A DNA stretch of 64,000 nucleotides from Asterias amurensis (lineage: Eukaryota > Echinodermata > Asteroidea > Forcipulatida > Asteriidae), in contig NC_092651.1 of assembly GCF_032118995.1 (NCBI RefSeq), positions 13,231,285 through 13,295,284 of the forward strand, in the 5' to 3' direction. Below the pieces are notes generated by a model that did not search any database, was not told the DNA's origin, and was given only the letters and a program-made list of their open reading frames with translations. Positions 49,401-61,550 of the stretch are shown here, piece after piece (position 1 is the first letter of the stretch; every line of letters begins with the position of its first letter). The position numbers and the translations under genes are program-made.

Positions 49401-52400
49401 ACCAGTTTTCAAATTTGATGGAAACGGAGCCATGTAATTGGGCCCTGATGTCTTACTGCATGTCTTAGACCAGCGAGCTTGCCCAGTGACAATAGCATTT
49501 CCACCATGTATATAATTTTTTTTCATAAATATCCCAGACAGTTTCTCTACTCCTATTGGTTAAGAGCGCGTCATGTGGGTGTGCATAAACCTTTTGTTAG
49601 TGACCAGTTGAAAGTGTCAATTCATAAGCGTGACACGCAACATTGCACCTGTTTTTATAAAGACAGTGTCTTCATTCATATTGGTCGAGAGCAACGGCTG
49701 TAACAGTTGTGCCACATCACGCGATACACGCGACGCCCACAGCATTCCCTTATAAGGAGTTGTTAACACGAGGGCAGCGAAGGGCTCTACCATTTCGAAG
49801 CTGGAGGGTTGTTGTGTTTAAAGAAATCATTTAACAGTTATAATTTTTGCATTTATTTCACTTTTTGACCATGAAGTGATGTTTTTATCCGAAAAGGTAT
49901 TTATGAAGGGGAATCAAAGTGTGTTGAATCGGTTTTCAACTTCATCTCGGTAAATTATCAAGAACCAGGCCTCGTTGGGATTAAACCACTAGTTGAAAAC
50001 CTCTTCACCATACATTGATTCCTTTAGTTATGCAAACTGCATTTTTTTATTTTTGTAAAGAAAGAAGACATTCGTCCTGATGGGAGAGAGCTTGGAGAAA
50101 TCCGGCCAACTATTCTTAATGTTGGTGAGTGTGATAACCTGTGATAGAACTCAGTGCTGTACTTAGCTTTCCTTTTATATCATTTGTGTTTTTAGGAAGG
50201 TCCTAATGACAAGTTGTAGTAAAAGATCACATGAAGTTCGCTGGCGCTTTTGGGATTGGCCAGTCTCTTTGTTTTTTTGTATGGCTGGTAAAGTTTCTTC
50301 CAATCAGAACTGATCATTGCGCTGGAAGAATCAGGGGACGGGCTCCAAATTTATTGTATGAATCACTCTTGTTGCATCTATCTATTAAACGGGATCATTC
50401 ATTTCGCCTCCAATGCCAGGTTCAATAACAACAGCAGATGGTTCAGCACTTGTGAAGCTTGGGAACACCACATGCATCTGTGGCATCAAAGCGGTATGTA
50501 AATTATGCCTTTGAATGTAAAGATAGATTATTTGCTAATATTGGTACTGTCATTTCCCCATCTTGCTAATTCAAAACTTTTAAAAAATTCAATTTTTATT
50601 CAATTTTGTTTTAAAGGAATTCTGTACTCCTGAAGAGGATCAGCCAAAATGCGGAATTGTGGGTAAGAAAAGTTGTCCTCAGTGTCCTCAGTACTGTATT
50701 TCCTATTAGTACATCTGAACATGTTTTCACTTGTGCATAACTTTACATGTATGTATCATATGCTTTACTTTAGGTGTTTATTAGTTTTTATGAACTCTTT
50801 CTTAAATCATTCTTATCTGTCTTGACGGATACTGCACCAACACCTCAGGGGTCACACGGGCGGGGTCCGTTGTGTGCATGTACATTGTAATTGCCAACCA
50901 TTCATGTCAGATATACTGGGGCAAACCATTTCTCTTAACTATATAAGCGTACGGTTATTTTTACTATGCATCACACAACAGTCAGAACCTATGGCTTCTT
51001 TATTATAAATTGCTTTGTCCTTCGAATGGGACATAAATACCCGAAGGACTAAGCAATAATGTTAAAAAGTGTCTTGTCATAAATAGCCCTATGGAGATAA
51101 GTATCCAAGACCTTGACGAAAACCCAAATGCTGCTGTTCTGAACCCCATTCATTGGAAGAGTAGGAGGATTAATGTATTTTTTATTTAATGTTGTGCACC
51201 TAAAGCAGGCTACCTGTAGGTAAAATGAATTCATGTTATTGCAGAAGCATACTTCCATGAGATATGGCGGACACGATGCTACAACACTATAAGGTTTGAG
51301 TAAATTTGTGTGTTTACACCCTAACCAAATAGTACACTCCTATTAAGTCCGCCATACCTCTAAAAGGCTTATTGGGCAATATTGGTCGCTATAACTGAAT
51401 TATTGGGGGTTTTGTTCACACCAGAAACAAATTGATGTTGTTCTGATGAAACTCATATGCACGTTTTCTTTTTCAGTATCTTTCTTTCACCTCTTTACCT
51501 TTTTCCTGACAAGATTGCTGTTTTTGTTTTTTGCGTTTAGTTCCGAATGTAGAGTTACCACCTCTGTGTTCCTCACAATTCAAGCCCGGACCTCCTAGTG
51601 AAAAAGCTCAAGTCATCAGTCAGCTCATTGCTGATGTTATCAACAAGTGAGTATAATGTACAGGGATGACTTACATTGTACTTGGAAATGCCTTCTTTGT
51701 ACTGTTATTGAACTGTGGCTGGTATTGTATTTTGTTTTCACCCAATCTATTCTAGTTTTCGCTAATTGAATTGAATTTATTTTTTGCTAGGATTCCACCA
51801 TCTTTGTCATTTTCCCCCTGGTTCTCAATCATGTATACTCGTTCATTTTCATTATCATTCGGCAGAGAGTTGGGCTCGTTGCCTGCTTGTCTTCAGATTG
51901 TATAATGAGGTTCATACCTGGAGTCGCCACCATCACCTGTACCCTTTCAATCGCCGCTATTCTTAGCTTTCACAAAGTTCTACTCCTTCACTTTGTAACA
52001 TTGTCTATTCAACAGCTTCAAGGGGGTGGGGGGCCTCTGCCAAAACTTGTGCACATGAGTGCACCGCAAAGACTTTTAAAAAAAGGACTCTCAAACTGAC
52101 AAAATGACTTGCCTCAACTGATATTTTTTTTAATTGATGATTTCCCCTTTACTTTTTGTTATGTTTCAGTGCAAAGTGCATCGATAAGGAATCCCTATGT
52201 ATTGTTGAATCAAAGGTAATGGAAATGTTAATAACTGTTCAAGTTGGTAGGATGTTAGGCTTTGCATGGCGGAGTTAACATAAAACACTCATTCGAGGTG
52301 TTGGCTTTCAAAAAGAAAGGCTTACCCATGGTTTGACTTTTGTACTCTTTTCATTGTCAGGAGACTTTTCAACAGCTTTTAATCTTTCATTTTGTGAAAA

Positions 52401-55400
52401 TGCTTCATTATTTTGTTTCAGTGAAGTTAGGAGTATGGCGATACACTTGTAAGACATGTTAGATGCAAAGGTGGATGAAACAATATTCCTGTATTGTAAT
52501 TGCCAATGCTTTTCAATCAAGAAAATCAACTTTTAGTTTGTGTAGTCATAAGCTGTTGCCATAAATTTGCACACTCGTACAGACCCTACTGGTTGGCAAA
52601 CGCCATACAGATGTGCAGTCAGACCCACAGTCGGTCTGCATCACGCACCCATTAGCCGTGTACAAAACAGCGCGATATTCCCTCAGATTGCAAACCAAAA
52701 TGTTAGTGAGCACGCGCTATGTGCAATTTACATAGTTCACGGGAAAGGTCTAATGTTCTTTCCCCAAAGCCCACCCTTCAACCTTCCCACCATTGATGGT
52801 TCCAAAGTTTCAGATATGAGACTATGCCACTGGAAGTTGCAGACGCCCAGCCATCAACTCTAAAATGATGGGACAATTCTTGTTCTAATTCACAGTTATG
52901 TTGGGTTCTGTTCTGTGACATAGTATGTCTGGACTATGATGGTAACATTGTGGATGCTTGCCTCATTGCTCTCATGGCTGCTCTTAAAAATGGTAAGTTC
53001 TATGAAGTTAGCATACAGTCCTGTTTATGGGTTATATCATGTGTTCGACAAAGAAGTATTTGGGAAATCTATATTGTGGTAATATTTGTGTTTGTGTAAT
53101 TTTGTAGCAGGTAGCTTTTATTGCTTATGTACGAATATGTAGCAGACCTCCAAGCATAAGATTTAGGGATACATGTACTTTACTACAAGATTTGTCTACA
53201 ATTTTTGTATGTTTTGTGACAGTATGGTTTTTTCATGATGTTTTGTTTTCACATGTGATTACTTGCGAGTCTTAATTCCTTGTTAGGACGCTTGTTTTCA
53301 CACAGTTCCTTGTGCAGTATGCCCATCAAACCTTTCTAAAATGGTGATAAGAACTATTCTGACCGAAATTTACAGTGCTTTTCTCTTTGTGCATGTTGAC
53401 AGACCACATAATTATCAGTTGGAGTTATATGAAAAGTTTGATTTCTGAAATTTAAATGTTCAGAGCTTTAAAGATACAAGAACTTGGCATTTTAATGCAC
53501 AATACCGGTATTTGTTCTATGCTGTGTTACCAAAACCCTTGAGGTCAAAGGGCGACAATTTTTAACATAATTTGATTTGAAATAATTTTCAGTGTTGCTA
53601 CGTGAAGTGACGATTGATGAAGAATCACAACTTCCAGTCACATCATCTGATAAGATTGTCCCACTAAGCATAAACAGCACACCAGTAGCAACCTCATTTG
53701 CAATCTTTGATGAGTAAGTATTACAAAAGTAAATTTTGGGGTTAACAGAGAAAAATTTACAGAATTTGAACCTGTGACCTCTGGAATGTCCTGGTGCTTT
53801 ACCATGCAACTGAGGTAACCAAGTTGCAGTCTCCCTATTTTGTCAATATCTTTGTTTGAGTACCAGTCAGAAGCCATTCAACCGGAAATTTTTCCTATTC
53901 AAACAGGGAACACACCCAAGTTATTCCAGTCGGTAAGGCCCTTTTTTGTGCACACACCTGCCCATGGGGACCTGGAACTAGCAGGGTAATCGGCTGGGGA
54001 TGTAAATTTAGCGTAGCGGGAAAGTCCCTGCCATGTCCCGCTAATGCCCAGTTGGGTGGGGGACTTTTCTTTTTGTAAATCCATGGCTTTACCCCTGCAC
54101 CAACATGCAGGGCATTATTTTACAACTCCTGCATGATCCCAGCCAAGGCATGCATTTCTCAACATAAACCCTGCTCCGGTATGCAGGGCTTCACAACCTT
54201 GCATGGATGCATGGTATTTATCGAAGCAATTCTGGTTCCAATATGTAGGGCATGTCAACATATTGTACAACCTTGGCGAAGTCCCACATGGCCCAAGTCC
54301 CACTTGGCCCAAGTAGGGCGGGGCAACAACATTGTATAATCTTGCCCAAGTCTTAGCTACAAATGTATTGTCCTTTTTTTTAGGGCAGGGGGTGAAAATT
54401 GTATGAACTCGGTCAAGTCAGGCAGAGCAGTCCCAATTAGCAGGGCACGCATTTTCGCCTGTCCCGAGGGGACTACAATTCAATACCTGAATTTCTGCAA
54501 AAAAGCATTTTGCATCTCATGTGTCTTAACCTCGGGTCATAAGTTCAATGTCTGGTATCGTTTCAGTGCTGTGTTATTAGCAGACCCTACCAATGAGGAG
54601 GAATGTATAGCTACTGGGATGGTGACAGTGGTAGTGACTGAAGATGGCAACTTACAAGCCCTTCATAAACCAGGTAAGATTTCACTCAGCTTGGTCTTCT
54701 GAGCTACCACAGTGGGTGGTTAATTTGCTTCAGTGTATCGCAGTGTTGTTTCCAACTTGAAATCAACAAACTGTACTAAGCCATTGATCAGCATAAATCC
54801 AAATATTGTACATTTTAGATTTGTATGAAAAACATTGACATTGATGATTCGTTGCTCAAAGTGTTTCATGTTGAGCCCAATCTATTGTATGTTGTACAAA
54901 CCTGTAATTATTTCCACTCATATCACTGTTGTAATGTTGAAATGTTCATTTTAAAGGGCTCGGTATAATGTAAACTGCTATGCTCGGTACAATGTAAAAC
55001 TGCCATAGCTCTAGCTCGCTGGAGCTATGGCAGTTTTTATATTTCTTCACTCATTTGATGACATGAATTGTTTTTTACTCTGCCATAATTTTGACATTTT
55101 TATATGTAATACATTGTATAATGAACTTGCCATGTTTGAGCTTTTTGTGTTTGAAGCTTGTTGAAGTGTATTAAATCATTGCACATTCTGTGTGCAGTTT
55201 TCGTGTAAATTTATTCATTGCTTATTATTGTGTGCCAAATCTGTTGATGTTCAATACTATATTTGAACTGAATATTGCTCTGTTATGGTTTGAATACTTG
55301 TGTGATTAAAGTTTCTTGAGTGTCATTTTCTGTTTTACTCGTCAAATTCAATCATACAGAATATTACTTTTTGATTATATGTGAGATATACATTGGTGAG

Positions 55401-56275
55401 AATGTTTCTTAAACAAACACCAATATGTTTTCACAGTGTTTGTTTGTTGTTATATGAACATGTGTATTGAAGTTTGCAATCTTGATAATTGAACTGTTGT
55501 TAATGCATTATTTAACATAATGTGAATATGGGTCATTGTTTAACACCATAGCTGTCTGACATTCAATAAATTCAGCCCAATCTGTTACCCATAACTATAC
55601 ATTTCCATTTGTTTTCTAATTATGTTTAAAATGTTCAACTTAATTGATGTCACCCTATTATTAGACAAATACTTGTGCACAAAAAGTATGAACATTTTAT
55701 TGAGTTCAAAATAATTATTATAATTTTCCAAGACCTATCAAATTTGAAATAAGACTAATGTAGAAAGAATATCATGCATGTGGAGAATAGGACAAAGAGT
55801 AGGAGGGTTAAGCTCCTAGTCTTCTTTCTTAATCCTTGCCTAGCACAGACCGAGCAAAAAAAGCATATCCAGTTTGTTCTTACATGTTGGTCATTTGGGT
55901 AAAAAGTTAACAAATTTGATTTAAGCTTTCTTGACTAATAAGTGTTTACAAGCAAAAAAACATATATCCAGTTTGTTCTTACATGTTGGTCATTTTTAGT
56001 AAAAAATTAACAATTTGATTTAATTTACTTGAATAATAAGAGTTAACTGTGCTTACTTCTTTACTTAGGCCTAGTTAAATGATATTTGCAAACAATATTA
56101 CACACTTTTTGTTACAGTTATAAAAACTAATGTGAAATGATCTGATATGATTTTGTTGTTAGGTGGGAGTCCACTCTCTGTCGACCAGCTGCAAGATTGC
56201 ATCACAAGATCCCAAACAAGATCAAAGGAAGTTCTCAACTTAATACACAACACTGTGAACAGTGTAGATAGGTAG
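40413..56275 (+). CDS. EXOSC8: Exosome complex component RRP43 (EXOSC8)
   Basis: Eleven exons: 40413-40429, 49179-49215, 50061-50124, 50420-50493, 50617-50662, 51541-51646, 52170-52215, 52896-52992, 53593-53713, 54567-54673, 56163-56275. All borders are GT-AG and the frame closes, giving 275 aa; human EXOSC8 has 276. Family landmarks are clear: MAAELK, then [48 protein letters not shown]-like [32 protein letters not shown] and ALHKPGG. It is an RNase PH-fold subunit of the six-member ring of the RNA exosome (with EXOSC4-9), catalytically inactive in animals, serving RNA 3' processing and decay in nucleus and cytoplasm. The start at 40,413 is chosen because its split Lys codon joins exon 2 in frame. 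Intron 1 is 8.75 kb and repeat-filled; the other introns are 0.1-1.5 kb. Confidence 0.96.
40485..41730. repeat. Complex direct/inverted repeat cluster in EXOSC8 intron 1
   Basis: A ~60-bp sequence (ATATCCCTTTTTGTAAAAAT, GAGTGAAAAAGTGGTGGC, CCATAC..AAAGTTATCC) occurs at 40,490 and 40,931, and part of it inverted at 40,861-40,901. The words GACCAGTTCGGGATCA (40,587, 40,605, 41,120) recur inverted as TGATCC(T/A)GAACTGGTCAAAC (41,526 and 41,700). This fits a decayed fold-back element or nested copies. No coding frame is supported. Confidence 0.6.
42070..42726. mobile_element. Fold-back MITE, ~657 bp
   Basis: Terminal inverted repeats of about 85-90 bp: AAATTTGTGTCATGATT... with TGGTAAAAATGGGGCAAATC at the left pairs with GATTTGCTCCATTTTTACCA and AATCATGACACAAAT at the right. 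CGTAACCCTCCGGC (42,189) and GCCGGAGGGTTATGA (42,606) also pair, so the inversion runs deep. ORFs across it are not coding. It sits just before the 56-bp minisatellite. Confidence 0.8.
42816..48849 (+). repeat. 56-bp minisatellite in EXOSC8 intron 1, ~108 units
   Basis: About 6.03 kb of units built as GAATTAGAGCCTCCCCTATA, CCCACAGTGCAGCTCAGCCC, TACCACCCTTCCCCAG. Unit variants alternate (CCCATCC/CCCTTCC, CAGAGCAG/CAGTGCAG, AATTAG/AATAAG). Blocks are duplicated: the pattern at about 44,400-45,235 recurs 785 bp later (14 units) and part recurs about 1,343 bp further (24 units). The C-rich strand is the transcribed sense strand. Since 56 is not a multiple of three, ORFs cycle through three frames of Pro/Ser-rich residues; none is a gene. 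Confidence 0.97.
49533..50025 (-). repeat. Dispersed repeat family R, copy 2
   Basis: Reverse-orientation copy of 36,639-37,107: it ends with GGTTTTCAAC..., CAAGAACCAGGCCTCG and CTTCACCATACATTGATTCC, and has the CCTATTGG...GAGCGCGTCA(C/T)GTGGG module twice (near 49,555 and 49,680). It lies in EXOSC8 intron 2 and ends about 35 bp before exon 3. Confidence 0.8.
50960..51090. repeat. Worn copy of the 35.8-kb repeat
   Basis: Shares the order CATCACACAACA, CTATGGCTT, GTCCTTCGAATGGGAC, CCGAAGGACTAAGCAATA and AAGTGTCTTG with the sequence at about 35,985-36,060. In EXOSC8 intron 5. Confidence 0.5.
53735..53930 (-). repeat. tRNA-like SINE in EXOSC8 intron 9
   Basis: The minus strand contains CAGTTGCATGGTAAAGCACC (A-box region) and GGTCACAGGTTCAAATTC (B box). 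TTTTGTCAATATCTTTGTTT in its flank recurs beside the SINE at 63.3 kb, supporting one family. Confidence 0.6.
55003..55045. repeat. Inverted repeat/hairpin
   Basis: AAAACTGCCATAGCTC and GAGCTATGGCAGTTTT are exact inverted copies, with a ~10-nt loop, in EXOSC8 intron 10. CTCGGTA(T/C)AATGTAAA is also duplicated immediately upstream. Confidence 0.8.
55855..56040. repeat. Direct duplication of ~90-110 bp
   Basis: CCAGTTTGTTCTTACATGTT then GGTCATTT and AAAAA(G/A)TTAACAA occurs at about 55,869 and again at 55,975. In the last EXOSC8 intron. Confidence 0.85.
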
Positions 56276-57267
56276 TACAACAGCGTTATTCATGTAGTGT
56301 ATATTGTAAAGGGTTTGTTACAAGATAAAGATGTTGGTTTCATTCCAAGATGGCGCTCTTCCCAAGATATAAATTTGTTGTTTTACACTGAGCCCATTTA
56401 CCCCACCCAAGGATCTCAATGTGGTCATATATGACTCCTGTGCACATTGCAGCAGAGTATGGGCTTATGAATGTTTGCCAACCATTGTAAAAGCATTGGA
56501 TGATTTACTTTACCAGACATACCCCTGGGAAATACATGTACACATTGGTTTTAACTTTTGTAAACATTAGTTTTAACTTTTTTAACAGTTTGTCAACAAC
56601 TTGTTTGGTTTTTTTTTTTGCTTTGGATTGCTGAAACTGAAATGACAAGGAAAGACATGTACATGTATTTTGAAAAAAATTGTTAGAACAGAAAACCACT
56701 TGTGGTGACATTTTTTGCCACTTCTTGGGTGTAATCCTTGGCTATTCGGCAGGTACGTTGAATAGCTGCTGACTTAAATAGCCTCAGAACAAAGTTGTGG
56801 TAACAAGTTCAAATTCTACTGCATTAAATTTTTCACTGGGTAAATTTTGAATAATTTGTGAGTGAACAGTCAGTTTTTCTTATGGTTTATATGTGTGACA
56901 AAGCACCTATTAAGAACTGCCTATTATTTGATTAATCATTAAATCAAATTCACTCATCAATTTGAGACAGAATGACCTTTTAAAACTTGTTTAATTTAGT
57001 AGTCATCCACCCATAAGACAGTATCTTGATGCATACACATTTAAAACCATGCAACTTAAAGCCACTCCATCTTCAAAACTGTTCATAAAGAGGTATGTTT
57101 CTTGTTAATGGAGGAATAAATTGTGAACAATTTATTTTATTACAACTTTGATAATAAGAACTCAATGAATTCAAATCACTTATCCAACACAAAAGGTTAA
57201 GCAAAAAATATCAGCGTAATACATCTGAATGCATGCATTGATCATCCATGTACATACATGTACACAA
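56276..57267. other. Convergent intergenic region (EXOSC8 / MRH copy 2 3' ends)
   Basis: About 1 kb between two stop codons, so it holds both 3' UTRs. AATAAA on the minus strand at 57,136-57,131 would serve the MRH gene. The part near 57,090-57,260 is clearly related to 63,640-63,800, beside the third MRH paralog, so the 3' flank was duplicated along with the gene. Confidence 0.7.
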
Positions 57268-60200
57268 CTAATGCTGCTCCTCGTACCCCGTCTTTTTTCC
57301 ACAGCTAAGGACAAATAAAACTCCATCCTAAAAAAAATAGAGAAAACAAGAATGATGTGTTAACAAACACAAACTCCCTGCAGAGAATAATCACAATTCT
57401 TCTCAAGTTATGCTTGGTCAATATTCCTTTTGTGTTAACCATATAAATGACTTTTGGGGTTGAACAAAGAATTGACTAGAGTGGGATTCGAACCAACGAC
57501 CTCCGGATTAATGTGCCGGCGCTCTACCAACACGTTAATCCGGAGGTCGTTGGTTCGAATCCCACTCTAGTCAATTCTTTGTACCCCAAAAATCATTTAC
57601 AAATTTACCCAGTCAGTTTCCCATGTGGTTTATATTCATAGAAATGACCATAACATTTAGCTAGGGGATCCTAAGACCAATTCTTAAAGCAGCTTGGGAG
57701 TTGATATACCAAGTCCTTCTTGAGATATCACTCCAACAACACTTGTTTTGTTTGAACCGTTATGACCTTGACATTTACCTAGGGGTTCAAACAGCAAGAC
57801 TTCCTGGTAGATAGCTTTCAACATACCTTAATATTTTCTGGTACTCCCACCCACATTTCATAATTGGGGATAATTTCTTTCCCCTGAGCATGGCGTCCAA
57901 ATCTCAAGAATAAAGCACCACCAACAAAATAAGCCACAACCAATACAGAAAACCTGAAATTAACAATGAGAACAAAAGTTAGTCGATTTGTTTTATCGTT
58001 CTTATGTTTGCATCTTCAAATAAGGGCAGCTGAATGCATTAGATGTCCTTGAAACCAGTTTTCTTTTCAAGATTGAAGAGACAATTTTAAAAAGATAACG
58101 ACAGAACTGCTCAAGATTGCAGGAAGCAAAACATAGTACAGGGAAGTATTCTTGATGATTTAGGTACAGATCGTGCAACATACATGTACTGTGTGAGTGT
58201 AAACTATCAATCACATTATGGAAGGCAGTAAAGGAAATCACTTGGAAAATAGAAACTCACAGGATACATAGAATTGAACCAGGACTTATTCCAGATGATG
58301 GAACTGGTGATGTACCACATGTTCCTGGGCAAGCACACTTTGTTGTCAATGTAAATTGCTAAAGATACAAAAGAACAAATCTACAAATAAATACATCAAA
58401 AACATCAATCATTATACAAAAAGCTAATTGTTTGGTACACACAAAGTACTACCATTATTTTCATTGCTCTACTTTGAGGAAAAGCAACTCCAGACAACAT
58501 GGAATGTCCTTACTGATGAATTGTAGATCATAAAGAAACCAATGTGTTATATAAACTCTCTGAGTTCTGCAGGAAAAAAAATCAACAGGCATGGTGCCAG
58601 TGGCTTATGACAGTATCAGAATTTAACCAGGCCTTTTGTCACCAGTAAACTCAGTGGTCTATTGGTTAAGAAGTTTGCAATGTAATGCAGGAAGCTTGGG
58701 TTCAAATCCCACACTTGTAGCCTGTGGCTTTTTTTCTTTAGGATTCACAAAGCATTGTGTAATCAGTGTTTGTCACACATAGTTGTCAGGGTAACACCAT
58801 ATGAAAGCTTTGAGGTCTTCTTTGCACTGAGGAAACAAGTCACGTGATTAACTTTCAGACAACCGTGGGATACAGCTGTAGAGGAATTTGGTTATATATA
58901 CCTGTATGTAGCGTTTCCAACGCCAAACAATTGAAAAGATGAAAGCATTACTTGAGTTTTTCTGAATCACGATTATGCTTCTGTTTGTTAAAGTATACTT
59001 ACATATAATGTGGCTCCCTCATCTTGTCCCATTCGGTCTAACTTTGGAACATCTGCCCCTGGATCACACACTAGGCTGACTCGTGATGTCCTAATAATTT
59101 TAGAAAAGAATAAGAAAAATGATTGATTGGTTCATTTTGCTTAAGTCCTGATACAAGGGGTGGATTTATAATTTACCTTGTCACTGGTGGAGTTGCATCA
59201 TCAGTATGGGAATATTCAATGTAAAGACTGACACCACCACCGTTCCAAGTCGCAGTTGCATCCCCAATATTATAGATTTCAGACGGTGTGTTCTGTTTTC
59301 TTTGACAAACCTGAAAGAACCAAACATTTTTAAAGTCAGCAGCTGATAAAATTTGAGTATCAAGATTGAGGAAATTGTGGGCCTTTTTATAAACCTCAGC
59401 TTGAGTCCATTATTAATTTTGTTATGGTGTATATTTTCCACCGTGTTTTCAACATCCAGGGGCCAGAGAAAAGGAGCCTACATTGTAAAACAAGGTTTTG
59501 AAAAAGCTCTAGGTACATGTACCAACATCCAGCCAGAGATGGCAGATAATTATTATTATCTTCAAGTACGCGCTATTCTCCAATCAGATTCGCAGAATGG
59601 AGTGGTGATAAAAACCTATATTGCACGGCTAATATCACTACCATGCGTCTTGTGTGTTCTAAGTCACGCGCCAAGTTTGCTTGAAGATAAATACGTTATG
59701 ACACGCGCGCTCGGAACATATAGCGCGTCTACGTCCCATATCCAACTCGGCCTTCGGTCTCGTTGGAACTGGGACGCAGAAGCGCTATATTTTTCCGTAT
59801 TCCACTCGCGCTTGGGTGAACTTCTCTTAAGACTGCAGGTCCCTGGTCATTCCCCCATCTTTATGGTTGGGAAGTTTGTCCATAGAGGGTGGTTGTACAT
59901 GTCATGTCCAGTGCACCTTGTGGATCGGTAATGTTTTAAATTCCATTTATTCCTTAACAGCATGAGTACAGCTGCTACTTGTATCCCTAGAACTCAAGAT
60001 TCATGACTTTTACAAATTTCCCCCAACCTTAGATTCAAGATGATGATCAACCAAACATTCAGTTATATTATTATACATGTACATCCTTAACAACAAAAAG
60101 TGCAAAGATGAACTCAGGAAGACGCTGGCGTGCCAGTGTCTTTTTAAATATCAATTTCAGGAAAATGGAAATAATTCACTAGAAACAATTGTACTCACTA

Positions 60201-60996
60201 CAGCATTCTTGCAAGCAGCTGAACCATCTGAGAATGGATAACATGGATTGTATGCATACTCCCATCCTGCACTTACAGGTCCTAGTTCATAGGGAAACCT
60301 GCATTGGAGAACAAATATGATCAATCACTCTCAAGTAACAAGACACACAAAACATTCTGCAAGTGATGGAGGTCCCAGTGCATAGGGAAACCTGAATGAG
60401 GAAATACATGTATACATAATTTTGGATTATGGATTTTTTATTTTTTTTTTTCAGTACAAAACACCAGGAGTTCACATATTGCTCCACCAAAAATAATAAC
60501 AATATATTGTATAAAGCGCTTTTACGCAACTTGGGGAAATCAAAGCACTGGACAAGAACAAAGACGTCTCCTGAAAGTGGTTTCTTGATGTTGATTGGAA
60601 TGGTGTACCAAAGTTTTGGGGCTAAGTAATTGAATGTATAGCTGAGGGATTTTTATCTTGAAGGAATGCTATAAAAGGTCAGTGTCCCATTCTGCTCAGT
60701 TGATACAATCTGTGAAGGTCACACAAGTACCAAGAAGCAATAATACCATGCATGCACAAACAATGTCACCACTTATCAGAGAATGTTAACAAATGCAGTC
60801 AAAACTTTAACAAGGGGAAAACAAAGCATTACCTTGGTGTGTTCGAGTCTTTGTAGCCAAGTGACTGGAGGTTGACTTGTTTACCATCAGTGTTTCGACA
60901 AGAACAGTCATCAACTTTTGTGCAGGATTGAGCACCAACAACGGCTGACTGCACAATACATATTACAACTGTTAGAAAACCAGATGAAAAAGCCAT
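57268..60996 (-). CDS. MRH-domain type I membrane protein, mannose-6-phosphate-receptor-like (copy 2)
   Basis: Seven exons on the minus strand: 60996-60833, 60298-60199, 59310-59177, 59090-59003, 58358-58261, 57953-57827, 57327-57268. All have GT-AG borders and give 256 aa. The exon layout matches the paralog at 32.1 kb (100-, 127- and 60-bp exons are the same length). It has a signal peptide (SSGFLTVVICIVQSAVVGAQ), CTKVDDCSCR at the start of the luminal domain, and the MRH contact residues in order: Q in VCQRK, R in VTRTSRVSL, E in GQDEGA and Y in TLYQF. CACPGTCG and a short stem without the long Pro-rich linker follow, then one membrane span (VLVVAYFVGGALFL) and a tail ending GKKTGYEEQH. 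The ATG at 60,996 begins the signal peptide; the frame extends upstream without another ATG. The likely role is cargo lectin or sorting receptor, by family. Confidence 0.87.
57466..57580. repeat. Palindromic pair of tRNA-like SINE heads
   Basis: GAATTGACTAGAGTGGGATT through TCTACCAAC is followed by its own inverted copy, each arm about 53 bp. Each arm contains GGTTCGAATCCCACT (B box), and the left arm on the minus strand has GTTGGTAGAGCGCCGGCAC (A box). In MRH copy 2 intron 6. Confidence 0.85.
58640..58830 (+). repeat. tRNA-derived SINE in MRH copy 2 intron 4
   Basis: GGTCTATTGGTTAAGAAG (A box), GGGTTCAAATCCCACA (B box), then CTGTGGCTTTTTTTCTTTAG and the CAGTGTTTGTCACACAT word related to the SINEs at 61.6-63.6 kb. 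Confidence 0.7.
59320..60198. other. MRH copy 2 intron 2; no gene seen
   Basis: Contains a 192-codon plus-strand ORF (59,353-59,931). Part of it (about 59,540-59,830) is an imperfect inverted repeat: TAGCGCGTCTACGTCCCATATC..GGCCTTCGG pairs with CGTTGGAACTGGGACGCAGAAGCGCTATA. The ORF is therefore repeat-derived and antisense to the host gene. Confidence 0.55.
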
Positions 60997-61020
60997 TATT
61001 TTACAAAAGGAATGAAACAC

Positions 61021-61550
61021 TACAGCTTATCAATTCTTAAGCCACTCAAGGGGAGTGCACGTGAAATTGTAGTCTGACTGGATACATGTATACTTTGCCC
61101 CTTTCTTTGATAACCCACTGTGTAGTACTGTTTCATGTGGCTACTGACTTTTCAGTTTGGTTATTTATTTACTTGGTTATGTACGTACACGTATTTGATG
61201 TGGGTGATTTTGTTTTATCTTTGCAGCAAAGTCCAATAATTATAAATCTAGAAAAAGTATGTTTATACACTGAAACCTGTTTAAAATCAGTCACTTTTAA
61301 ACTTTTTTACACCTGCCAAAAAAATGGAAACAAAACAAAGATAATTTATTCACTCACGGATCTATTGATAAAAAAGTGTCAGCATAGTGTAATTACACCA
61401 AGTTCTGTTTTCCTATACTATAAATACAGGTAACCAGAGAGACTTAATAGAAAAATATATGGTGTAACTTCCATCTTCAACACTTTGATGTAGTAATAGA
61501 TGTTAAACTTGCATCAAGAATAAAGAATATTCATTTTGGTTTTACCCATA
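61021..61550. other. Upstream region of MRH copy 2
   Basis: Likely 5' UTR and promoter of the minus-strand MRH gene. No clear TATA or shared box could be picked out; the GACCGTTAA boxes seen upstream of copy 1 are absent here. Confidence 0.4.

Noticed and set aside
51250-51365. Possible short inverted-repeat element (GAGATATGGCGGA / TCCGCCATACCTC)
   Set aside because: The arms are only about 12 bp and no target duplication or second copy was seen.
59353-59931. 192-codon ORF antisense in MRH copy 2
   Set aside because: It overlaps an imperfect inverted repeat and part of the coding exon's flank; no domain, and no splice pattern of its own.
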